DNA of 64,000 nt, taken from positions 1,550,001 through 1,614,000 of the forward strand of contig NZ_CP042430.1 of assembly GCF_007970665.1 (NCBI RefSeq), read 5' to 3'. A program made the position numbers and the translations under genes. Shown here piece after piece: positions 46,908 through 54,562 of this stretch (within the stretch, counting starts at the first letter, position 1; the number at the start of each line of letters is the position of its first letter). Below the pieces are notes generated by a model. The model was not told where the DNA came from, did not search any database, and worked only from the letters and a program-made list of their open reading frames with translations. The stretch is from Baekduia soli (GTDB lineage: Bacteria; Actinomycetota; Thermoleophilia; Solirubrobacterales; Solirubrobacteraceae).

Positions 46908-48622
46908 GCGGTGAGGACCGGCGTCGGCTCGCCAAGGGCTCCCGCTTCCCCAAGGACAACGACTCGGCGTTCCTGCTGGACGTCCACCGGCGGGCCATCC
47001 CCGGTCGCGAGCGGATGCAGCGCTTCGCCGACGACGACGAGATCGACCTGCTCATCGTCGGCGCCGGCGCCGGAGGGTCGGTGCTCGCTCAGCGCCTGGC
47101 CCGGCGCGGGTGGCGGATCGCCATCATCGAATCGGGGCCGTTCTGGGATCCCGACGCCGACTGGGTCTCTGACGAAGCCGGCCAGCACAAGATCTACTGG
47201 ACCGCACCGCGCGTCATCGGCGGGGAGGACCCGGTGGAGCTGGGCAAGAACAACTCCGGCCACGGCGTCGGCGGCTCGATGATCCACTACGCGGGCTACA
47301 CGCCCCGCTTCCATCCCTCGGACTTCGACACCCGCACGCGCGAGGGCGTCGGCGCCGACTGGCCGATCTCCTATGCCGACCTCAAGGCGCACTACGAGCG
47401 CGTCGAGAGCGAGCTGCCGGTCGCCGGCCAGGACTGGCCGTGGGGCGATCCGCACCGCTATCCCCATGCGCCGCACCCGATCTCCGGCGCCGCCGACCAG
47501 GCGCGCCGCGGCATGATCGGCGCCGGGATCGAGGTCCGCATCGGGCCGGTGGGCATCCCCAACGGCACCTTCGGCAACCGCCCGCACTGCATCTACCGCG
47601 GCTTCTGCCTGCAGGGCTGCAAGGTCAACGCCAAGGCGTCGCCCTACGTGACCCACCTCCCCGACGCGATCGAGCACGGCGTCGAGGTGCGGGCCGACGC
47701 CCACGCGCTCCGCGTCGAGACCGACCCGTCCTCGGGGCGCTGCACCGGCGTGACCTACGAGCACGAGGGCCGCCAGCGCTTCCAGCGTGCCGCCGCGGTC
47801 GCGGTCTGCGGCTATGCGATCGAGACGCCGCGGCTGCTGCTGAACTCCCACAGCGCCCGTCACCCCGACGGGCTGGCCAACGGCCACGACCAGGTCGGGC
47901 GCTACATCATGGTCCAGGGCGCCACGCAGATCGCCGGACGCTTCCCCGAGCCGCTGCGCCAGTACAAGGCGCCGCCGCCGGAGATCTCCTCCGAGCAGTT
48001 CTACGAGACCGACCCGTCGCGCGGCTTCGCGCGCGGCTTCTCGATCCAGACGGTCGGCCCGCTGCCGATCGGCTGGGCCGAGCACGTGGTGGCCGACGGC
48101 CACTGGGGACACGGGCTGCGCGAGTACATGCGCGACTACAACCACTGGACGACGCTCGGGCTGCTGTGCGAGCTGCTGCCCCAGGCGCGCAACCGCGTCA
48201 CGCTGGCCGACGAGGTCGACGCGCACGGCATGCCGGTCGCGCGCTTTGACTACACCCAGTGCGACAACGACCGGGCCAACATCGCCTATGGCGCCGACGT
48301 GCTGGAGCGCGTATGGGAGGCGGCGGGAGCGCAGGACACGCTGCGCGTCGATCGCTACGCCCATCTGGTCGGCGGCTGCCGCATGGGCACGACGCCTGAG
48401 GAGAGCGTCATCGACTCCGACCACCGCGCGTGGGGGATCGACAACCTCTTCGTCTGCGACGGCAGCGTCATGCCGACCGAGGGTGCGGCCAACCCGGCGC
48501 TGACGATCATGGCGCTGGCCTCCCGGCTGGCGCAGCGGCTGGGCGACAAGCGGGTGGCCCGTGCGCCGCGCACGACGCCTCGCGCCGTCGCGGGCGCCCG
48601 GGCCGGCGGGTCGGGCCGATGA
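46904..48622 (+). CDS. GMC family oxidoreductase (gluconate/sugar dehydrogenase-like)
   Basis: 572-residue flavoprotein. FAD-binding GAGAGGSVLAQRLARRGWR sits at about residues 51-69, followed by the ESG end of the second strand. The middle has GHGVGGSMIHYAGYTPRFHPSDF, the family FAD clamp. The C-terminal catalytic part holds HLVGGCRMGTTPEESV and the closing DGSVMPTEGAANPALTIMALA, the standard GMC signature with the active-site His/Asn pair. It oxidises an alcohol or sugar hydroxyl; with subunit 3 it should feed electrons to the respiratory chain. No signal peptide is present. Confidence 0.93.
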   Translation: MSGEDRRRLAKGSRFPKDNDSAFLLDVHRRAIPGRERMQRFADDDEIDLLIVGAGAGGSVLAQRLARRGWRIAIIESGPFWDPDADWVSDEAGQHKIYWTAPRVIGGEDPVELGKNNSGHGVGGSMIHYAGYTPRFHPSDFDTRTREGVGADWPISYADLKAHYERVESELPVAGQDWPWGDPHRYPHAPHPISGAADQARRGMIGAGIEVRIGPVGIPNGTFGNRPHCIYRGFCLQGCKVNAKASPYVTHLPDAIEHGVEVRADAHALRVETDPSSGRCTGVTYEHEGRQRFQRAAAVAVCGYAIETPRLLLNSHSARHPDGLANGHDQVGRYIMVQGATQIAGRFPEPLRQYKAPPPEISSEQFYETDPSRGFARGFSIQTVGPLPIGWAEHVVADGHWGHGLREYMRDYNHWTTLGLLCELLPQARNRVTLADEVDAHGMPVARFDYTQCDNDRANIAYGADVLERVWEAAGAQDTLRVDRYAHLVGGCRMGTTPEESVIDSDHRAWGIDNLFVCDGSVMPTEGAANPALTIMALASRLAQRLGDKRVARAPRTTPRAVAGARAGGSGR

Positions 48623-49719
48623 GCGGCGCGGCCGTTCGCGCGACGGTCGGCACGCTCGACGTCACGGTGTGCACGGTCCCGACCGACGCGCCCGAGTCCG
48701 ACGGGACGCTGGCGTGGGACGCCACGACGGTGGTCCTGGTCGAGGCCCACGGCGGCGGCTGCAGCGGCCTGGGCCTCAGCTACGGGCCGCCGGCGATCGC
48801 CGCGATCATCGAGGGTCAGCTGGCGGCGGTCGTGGCGGGACGTCCGGTGCTCGACGTGCCGGCCTCGTGGCTGGCGATGCGGCGGGCGGTGCGCAACTTC
48901 GGCGGGGTCGGCCCGTCGGCCATGGCGATCTCGGCGGTGGACGTGGCGCTGTGGGACCTCGCCGCCCAGACCCTGGAGCTCCCGCTGTGCTCGCTGCTGG
49001 GCCGCGTACACGACCGTGTGCCGATCTACGGCTCGGGCGGCTTCTGCTCCTACTCCGACGCGCGCTTGGCCCGGCAGCTGGGCGGCTGGGCGGCCGACGG
49101 CATCGGGCGCGTCAAGATGAAGCTCGGGCGTGAGCCCGAGCGCGACCGCCAGCGCCTGCAGGTCGCCCGCGACGCGATCGGGCCCGACGTCGAACTGTTC
49201 GTCGACGCCAACGGCGCCTTCGACCGCAACGCCGCCCTGGGCTGGGCCGAGGTCTACGCCGGCTTCGACGTGCGCTACTTCGAGGAGCCGGTGTCCTCCG
49301 ACGACCTGCAGGGCCTCGCGTTGCTGCGCCGCCGCGCGCCGGGGGGCATGGCGATCGCGGCGGGGGAGTACGGCTTCGACCTGCCCTACTTCCGCGACAT
49401 GGTCACGGCCGTCGACGTCCAGCAGGCCGACGTCACGCGCTGCGGAGGCATCACCGGCCTGCTGCGCGTCGGAGCGCTGTGCCAGGCCCACCAGGTGCCG
49501 TTCTCGGCGCACTGCGCGCCGGCCATCAGCGCCCACGCCTGCACCGCCGTGCAACCGCTGGCCCACCTGGAGTACTTCCACGACCATGTTCGGCTCGAGT
49601 CGATGCTGTTCGACGGCACGCTGTCGCCACAGGAGGGATGCCTCGTGCCGGATCTGGACCGCCCCGGCTTGGGCCTTCGGCCTCGTCGTGAGGTGATTGC
49701 CCGCTTCGCGCAAGGCTGA
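48619..49719 (+). CDS. Enolase-superfamily dehydratase/racemase (mandelate racemase-like)
   Basis: 366 residues; the ATG overlaps the GMC stop (ATGA). The mandelate-racemase/muconate-lactonizing fold is clear: catalytic KxK (VKMKLG, near residue 170), metal ligands in VDANGAF, FEEPV and AAGEYGF, and a further His in SAHCAPAIS. The family takes a proton next to a carboxylate; sugar-acid dehydratases (galactonate, gluconate) are the commonest members. Placed after a sugar dehydrogenase, it probably dehydrates the aldonic acid formed, giving the 2-keto-3-deoxy acid that the TPP enzyme or others could use. The substrate is not proven. Confidence 0.9.
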   Translation: MSGAAVRATVGTLDVTVCTVPTDAPESDGTLAWDATTVVLVEAHGGGCSGLGLSYGPPAIAAIIEGQLAAVVAGRPVLDVPASWLAMRRAVRNFGGVGPSAMAISAVDVALWDLAAQTLELPLCSLLGRVHDRVPIYGSGGFCSYSDARLARQLGGWAADGIGRVKMKLGREPERDRQRLQVARDAIGPDVELFVDANGAFDRNAALGWAEVYAGFDVRYFEEPVSSDDLQGLALLRRRAPGGMAIAAGEYGFDLPYFRDMVTAVDVQQADVTRCGGITGLLRVGALCQAHQVPFSAHCAPAISAHACTAVQPLAHLEYFHDHVRLESMLFDGTLSPQEGCLVPDLDRPGLGLRPRREVIARFAQG

Positions 49720-49859
49720 GCATCGGGGCCAGTGACGTCGTCGGCTGCCGGCGGACGGCCGTCGGCGGGCCGCGCGGAGCGCTGATCTGTCCTGGAAGCC
49801 ATAGGGTGCTCCGATCTTGTGGGTGGAGGCCCTGCGGAGCTACCGGCACTTGCGGTGGC

Positions 49860-50070
49860 GTGGGGGCCCAGAGGCCGCGCTGCGGCGTCTTCCGGCTCCT
49901 TCCCGCCACCGGGCGGTGCTGGCCGACCTGGGCCCATGGAACTGCTGCGCTTCGGCCGCTTCGCGCCGGCCTCCGCGCGACGCACGGGCCAGGAGCAGTT
50001 CGCAGGGGAGGGCGGCGCGCTGCTGCTGGCCGGCAACGCGCTGTACGGCAGCCTGTCGCGCGATGACGTC
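49860..50070 (+). pseudogene. Remnant of an FAD-dependent phytoene dehydrogenase-like oxidoreductase
   Basis: Two adjoining frames read RHRAVLADLG and then PMELLRFGRFAPASARR, followed by EQFAGEGGALLLAGNALYGSLSRDD. This is close to the middle of the NAD(P)/FAD-dependent oxidoreductases related to phytoene desaturase (LGP-LLRFARF...F-GE-ARLLLAGNALH). The shift lies at GGGCCCATGG (49931-49940). No FAD-binding N-terminus or C-terminus is near, so it is a short internal fragment of a lost gene. Limits are approximate. Confidence 0.45.
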
Positions 50071-50163
50071 GATCGAGGTCACGGTGGACGCACGACGGGG
50101 TGTGCGCACCGACATCGAGCGGGGTGGACACGACGTCCGCGCCGATCGGACCTCGGGACGGCG

Positions 50164-50502
50164 ATGGACATGATCGCCGAGCGAGTGGTCGAGACCCGTG
50201 CCCGCACCTGGCAGGCCCACGACGCCAACGGACGCCCGCTGAGGCGCACGCTCGGCATGGCTGGCTGGGGCGGCGCGAGGCCGGACACCGAGGAGAACGA
50301 TCTCATCAAGAAGGGCTTCACGGCTGCCGGGGCGGTGTCCATCGAGAACCAGGCCCGCATATGACACCCGAGCACGGTCGCCGGTCTGGTGATCTCGTTC
50401 GGGCGCGGCGGCGCCACCACGTTCCAGCAGGATCTGCGGAACCCCGACCCATCCTGACCCGACCCGCGGTTCACACGCACGAGCGCGATCGCCGACCGGC
50501 AT
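50164..50502 (+). pseudogene. Relic of selenocysteine-type formate dehydrogenase alpha subunit
   Basis: From 50164 the frame reads DMIAERVVETRARTW, then GRPLRRTLGMAGWGGA, EENDLIKKGFTAAGAVSIENQARI, an in-frame TGA (50362), and HPSTVAGL, FGRGGATTFQQDL. In formate dehydrogenases of the FdnG/FdoG type this is exactly the segment around the Mo-binding residue, ENQARI-[Sec/Cys]-H-STV. So the TGA is a selenocysteine codon. After QQDLRNPDPS a second TGA (50455) occurs, and in the same frame PDPRFTRTSAIADRH follows, which in intact enzymes lies some 35-45 residues further on. An internal deletion and the loss of the rest (about 1,000 residues normally) make this a pseudogene. Confidence 0.75.
50362..50394 (+). 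promoter_or_regulatory. Bacterial SECIS-like hairpin after the in-frame UGA
   Basis: Behind the TGA at 50362-50364 comes a 7-bp stem GGTCGCC (50376-50382) / GGTGATC (50388-50394, with two G-U pairs) closed by the loop GGTCT (50383-50387). The loop begins with G 18 bases after the UGA and contains GGU, matching the rules for SelB-binding elements and resembling the E. coli fdhF loop (AGGUCU). It supports the selenocysteine reading. Confidence 0.6.
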
Positions 50503-50952
50503 GAGCGTGCGGCACTTCCCCCACACGCCGGTGATCCTCAAGGAGGCCTTCGGCCGCTGCCGGACGCGCCGCGGATCGCCGGCGATCGATGTCGGGGGCG
50601 AGCGGGCGCGCGGGTGAGCGGGCGCATCCGACGGTGCAGGAGATCGTCACCGGCTCGCTGGCCGGCGAGGAGCACCTCATCGTCGTGGTGGTCGCGGATG
50701 CGACGAACATCGCGCGGCTCATCGACGGTGACCAGCGCGTGGTGGCGCGCGTCGTGCGTCACGCCGACCCGTCGACCGCCGAGCGGGTGGGGTTGCCGCG
50801 TGGCGGCGGCTACGCCGTCGGCGTCGCAGTGACGTGTCAGCCGCGCCCGCGGCTGGCGGTTCCGCGGGCCGCTGTGGTGCGCATGACATTCGCACGAGCC
50901 AGGCTGCCGACGCCGAGTTCTGGGATCACGCGGGCCGCGCGGCCGTCCCGGC
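50503..50952. other. Stretch without a recognisable gene
   Basis: 450 bases between the formate dehydrogenase relic and the alcohol dehydrogenase. A plus-strand frame from 50589 (containing TVQEIVTGSLAGEEHLIVVVVADATNIARL) looks more protein-like than the other frames here, but I do not recognise a family and it fades into Arg/Pro-rich sequence after about 75 codons. Probably a further gene remnant. Confidence 0.35.
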
Positions 50953-52065
50953 TCATGCCGTCATGGAGATGAGCGCGCGGCCGAGGTTGGCCTTCGAGCC
51001 CGCCCAGTCAGACGCCGTGATGGCGTCGTTGATCTGCTCCAGGGGATAGACCTGGGAGACGAGGTCGTCGAACGGCAGCTCGTCGCGGCGCCGGGCCAGC
51101 CAGTCCAGCGTGCGCGGCAGCATCCACTGCTCGTAGTTGACGATCCCGACCAACGTGCGGTTGGAGCGCACGATCTGCTGGGGCACGACCTCGGTCGCAC
51201 GGTCGGCCATCGTGTTGCCGATGAGCACATAGCGGCCGCCGGCGCGCATGGACTGGATGCCCTCGGGCACGACGGCGGGCACGCCCGCCATCTCGATCAC
51301 GACGTCGGCCCCGGCGCCGCCCGTCAGCCGCTGGATCTCGGCGATCCGCTCCTCGGGCGAGGTCAGCTGCGAGATGTCGATGGTCTCGTGGGCACCGAAG
51401 CGCCGGGCCAGCTCGAGGCGCTCGGGCACCATGTCGATCCCGATGACCAGGCCCGCGCCCGAGTCGCGGGCCAGCGCGGCGGCATAGATGCCCAGACCGC
51501 CGAGGCCCTGGACGACGACGGTGTCGCCGAAGCGGATCTGGCCGGCGTGCACACCGGCCAGAGCCTGGGCGATCGCGCAGTTGGCCGGAACGGCGTGCTC
51601 GGTCTTGGTCGCCTCGGGCAGCTTGTAGATCCACTGGCCCTCGCGCAGCACGTAGTAGTCGCCGAACGCACCGTGGAAGTGCGGCGGGTCATACACGGTC
51701 AACGGCGCACGCACCGCGTAGCGGTTGGGACAGGCCACCGAGCCCGCAGCGCAGGTCGGGCAGCCATCGCAGACCCGGAAGTACGCATAGGCCACCCGAT
51801 CGCCCTCACGCAGCTCGCGGCCCAGCGTGTCGCGCTTGCGCCGCTCGCCGAGCTCGACGATCTCGCCGATCATCTCGTGCCCCGACGCGCACGGCAGCGC
51901 GGTCAGCATCCCGAGCTCACCACGGTACATGTGCACGTCGGAGCCGCAGATCCCCGCAGCCAGCACGCGCACGAGCACCTGGTCGGGCTCGGGCCTGAGC
52001 ACCGGAAACTCGTCGATCTCAAACGGCGTGTTCGGCCCAGGCGAAAAGGCGATGCGTCCCTTCAC
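50953..52065 (-). CDS. Zinc-dependent medium-chain alcohol dehydrogenase
   Basis: 370 residues. Catalytic zinc site C40, H63, E64 (GICGSD ... SGHEMIGE), structural zinc cysteines C99, C102, C105 and C112, and NAD(H)-binding VQGLGGLGIYAAALA. It oxidises an alcohol or reduces an aldehyde or ketone. The GTG at 52065 is chosen because GGGAG stands six bases before it; open sequence further upstream is not family-like. It is the last gene on the minus strand after hyuA3-hyuB3, separated from hyuB3 by a truncated CoA-transferase, so all may have formed one pathway operon. A secondary alcohol dehydrogenase feeding a ketone to an acetone-carboxylase-like HyuAB3 is an attractive inference. Confidence 0.9.
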   Translation of the reverse strand: MKGRIAFSPGPNTPFEIDEFPVLRPEPDQVLVRVLAAGICGSDVHMYRGELGMLTALPCASGHEMIGEIVELGERRKRDTLGRELREGDRVAYAYFRVCDGCPTCAAGSVACPNRYAVRAPLTVYDPPHFHGAFGDYYVLREGQWIYKLPEATKTEHAVPANCAIAQALAGVHAGQIRFGDTVVVQGLGGLGIYAAALARDSGAGLVIGIDMVPERLELARRFGAHETIDISQLTSPEERIAEIQRLTGGAGADVVIEMAGVPAVVPEGIQSMRAGGRYVLIGNTMADRATEVVPQQIVRSNRTLVGIVNYEQWMLPRTLDWLARRRDELPFDDLVSQVYPLEQINDAITASDWAGSKANLGRALISMTA

Positions 52066-52198
52066 ACAGATCACTCCCAACTCGTGCAGCGGTCGGAGAT
52101 CAGCTCGGACCCCTCGGGCGCCGAGAGCTCCGCCGTCACACAGCGTTGTTCCGGGCGACGAACGCCCACTGCAGCGAGTGGCCCTCGGGGGGTCGTGC

Positions 52199-52366
52199 TC
52201 ATCGTGCGCAGCCCTTCGCCAGACGATGCTCGGCCTCGAGGACATCGGCGCCGAAGTCGCCGAGCAGGGTCTCGATCATCGGTCCCGCGAACAGCGTGGC
52301 GCAGTCGATGACCTTGAGACCCCGCAGTTTCGGCCCGGGATCTTCCGACGGTGCGGCGTCGGTCAA
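52199..52366 (-). pseudogene. N-terminal fragment of a CaiB/BaiF (family III) CoA-transferase
   Basis: 55 codons from a TTG that overlaps the hyuB3 stop (TTGA). KLRGLKVIDCATLFAGPMIETLLGDFGADVLEAEH is the standard first strand-helix-strand of family III CoA-transferases (about 400 residues when intact). The reading frame ends at 52199 after AKGCAR and no continuation is seen in other frames. The natural coupling to hyuB3 shows that a complete gene once followed and was cut by a deletion joining it to the region upstream of the alcohol dehydrogenase. Confidence 0.65.
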
Positions 52367-54552
52367 GCGTCGCCCGCCAGGACCGACGCCGGCAGGACAA
52401 AGTCGACGGGCAGCGGGTCGCCCTTGAGGTGCACATCCATCCACAGCGAGCGACCGGTGAGCGGGTCCAGGTACTGGAGCAGTTCCAGGCGCTCGTCGAG
52501 CACGACGCCCGGCCCGACCTCCGCCGCCGGGACCGAGCGCCAGGGTGCGACGTCGCGCCAGTTCTCCCCGAGGGGTCCGAGCACTGCACCGCTCGACGCC
52601 GACTGGACGAGAATCTGCTCTCCGTCTCGCAGCAGGATCAGCGTGTCGGCCCATCGGGCCGCGACAGGAAGGTCATCGCGGGTGTCGTAGTGCGGCTGCA
52701 GGTTCTGCGCGGAGGCAAGACGGTGCGCACGGATCTCGTCGCGCTTGGCGGCCGTCGCGGTCCCGTCCACCTCTGGACCTTCGGTCATGACGACGCCGTA
52801 GACGGCGGCGGCGTACGGGGCGCTTACGCTGCCGCCGATGAGGTCGGCCAGGACACGCTGTGGGTCGCGCTCCAGCGGATCCCCGTATCCGCCGGCGTTC
52901 TGGGTCAGCAGGTGCAAGACGTCCTCGGGCTGCATGACCAGCGTCGCCTTGGCCTCGGGCACGAAGTGCTCGCCTTCGATCGCCTTGATCTCGGCGACGT
53001 GACCGTCGCGGGCGAACTGGCGGCGCCAGGTCGAGCCCTTGACCTGCTCGTAGTGCGAGGTGGCTCCGGGATAGGCGCCGAAGACCCCGACGGTGTTGGG
53101 CACGACCATCCCCTGCAGCGCGCCGGCGACCTTGCTGGGCTCGTCGGTGTCGTACAGGGAGAAGCAGATGTCCATGCCGTTACCGCCGCGTTGGCGACCG
53201 GCGCCGCCGGAGTCGAGGTTCTCGCGTCGCCAGAGGAAGAGCAGGGGGTCACGGCTCTCGGTCAGCTCGACGTCGTTGAAGCCGCCGCCTGGGACGAACA
53301 TCGCCCCGCCGGTGTCGACGCCGTCGCGAAACCGGAACGCCGGACCGCCCCATCCGAGGGCGTCCATCGGCATCGCCGCGTACGCCTCGCCGAACTGGTT
53401 CTTGCCGCCGAGCACCGTCAGCAGCCACGAGCCGTCCGCGGGACCACAGACGTAGTCCTGGTACTTCTCCGAGAAGGCCAGCATCTTGCCGAAGCAGGTC
53501 AGCGCCAGGCACTCCACCAGGTAGGCGGCGCCGGTCGAGCCGGCCGAGATCGGCATGGGCTTCTCGGCGCTCACCACCGAGTTGTCAGGCGAACGGACCT
53601 CGAGCATCCGGACCAGACCGCCGTTCCACGGCAGCCGCGAGCCGAAGATGCCGAGGATCGCCGAGCCGATCGAGCCGTAGGTCCCCGACCGGCTCGCATT
53701 GCCGAGACCGACGATGGCGTCATCGGAGCCGTGAAAGTCGAAGATCATCCGGTCGCCCTCCTTGATGAGGGTGCAGTTGATCTTGAACAGCCGGTTCTCG
53801 TGGCCGTCGTGGTCGATGAAGACCTGGTGCTGGAAGCGACCGTCAGGCAGCTCGAGCAGCCACTCGCGCATCTGCTGCTCGGTGCGGTCGATCGACGTCT
53901 CCATCGTCTGGATGACCGCCGCGGCTCCGTACACGTCGATGGCCTCGGTCAGTCGCGCCTGCGCGACGCGATGGGCCGACAGGAAGGCGGACATGTCGTT
54001 GGCGACCATGGCCGGGAGTCGTGAGTTGGACAGGATCATGTCCCACAGCCCGCGGTTCAGGTCGCCGCCGGTCACGATCCGCGCGGGCGGGATGAGCATG
54101 CCCTCCTGGAAGACCTCGGTGGCTCCGGGGCACCAGGATCCGGGGAGCATGCCGCCGACATCCATCAGGTGGGCCATGCATCCTGTCCAGGCGACCAGCT
54201 CACCATCATGGAAGAACGGGGCGACGAACTGGACGTCAGACTGATGGATCCCCGCGATGAACGGGTCGTTGGTGACGAACACGTCGCCGGGACCGACGTC
54301 GTCGGGGAACCGATCGAGGACCTCGGCGATCACCATTTGCATGACGTAGATGGGGATCGTGTAGAAGACGCCCGAGACGGCGAGCTCGCCCGTGGCCGAG
54401 TAGATCCCGAAGTTGTAGTCGGTCGCGTGGACGACCGGCGAGCCCGAGGCGTGGACGATCGTCGTCGCACCCTCCTCGTTGATCGACCAGAGACGGTGCG
54501 AGATGACCTCGTAGGTGATGGGGTCGACCGTGGTGGTGTCCAGTGAAGCCAT
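52363..54552 (-). CDS. hyuB: HyuB-type subunit 3 with degenerate gamma-like C-terminal domain
   Basis: 729 residues. HyuB/acetone carboxylase alpha core: GPGDVFVTNDPFIAGIHQSD, LMDVGGMLPGSWCPGATE, GTYGSIGSAILG, WRRENLDSGGAGRQRGGNGMD. Residues about 640-725 align by eye with the acetone carboxylase gamma subunit (VQSASSGAVLGPLGENWRD ... LLQYLDPLTGRSLW ... KGDPLPVDF), but the four zinc cysteines found in HyuB1 are all replaced, for example YLDPLTGR where FCPGCA is expected. So the fused domain is kept without its metal. It is transcribed after hyuA3 with a 10-base gap. Confidence 0.9.
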   Translation of the reverse strand: MASLDTTTVDPITYEVISHRLWSINEEGATTIVHASGSPVVHATDYNFGIYSATGELAVSGVFYTIPIYVMQMVIAEVLDRFPDDVGPGDVFVTNDPFIAGIHQSDVQFVAPFFHDGELVAWTGCMAHLMDVGGMLPGSWCPGATEVFQEGMLIPPARIVTGGDLNRGLWDMILSNSRLPAMVANDMSAFLSAHRVAQARLTEAIDVYGAAAVIQTMETSIDRTEQQMREWLLELPDGRFQHQVFIDHDGHENRLFKINCTLIKEGDRMIFDFHGSDDAIVGLGNASRSGTYGSIGSAILGIFGSRLPWNGGLVRMLEVRSPDNSVVSAEKPMPISAGSTGAAYLVECLALTCFGKMLAFSEKYQDYVCGPADGSWLLTVLGGKNQFGEAYAAMPMDALGWGGPAFRFRDGVDTGGAMFVPGGGFNDVELTESRDPLLFLWRRENLDSGGAGRQRGGNGMDICFSLYDTDEPSKVAGALQGMVVPNTVGVFGAYPGATSHYEQVKGSTWRRQFARDGHVAEIKAIEGEHFVPEAKATLVMQPEDVLHLLTQNAGGYGDPLERDPQRVLADLIGGSVSAPYAAAVYGVVMTEGPEVDGTATAAKRDEIRAHRLASAQNLQPHYDTRDDLPVAARWADTLILLRDGEQILVQSASSGAVLGPLGENWRDVAPWRSVPAAEVGPGVVLDERLELLQYLDPLTGRSLWMDVHLKGDPLPVDFVLPASVLAGDA

Positions 54553-54562
54553 GACGTTCTCC

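Noticed and set aside
49806-50364. A 181-codon plus-strand frame ending at the TGA at 50362 as a normal gene
   Set aside because: Its first half is a phytoene-dehydrogenase-like fragment and its second half a formate dehydrogenase fragment; the joining codons match neither, and the end is a selenocysteine codon, not a true stop.
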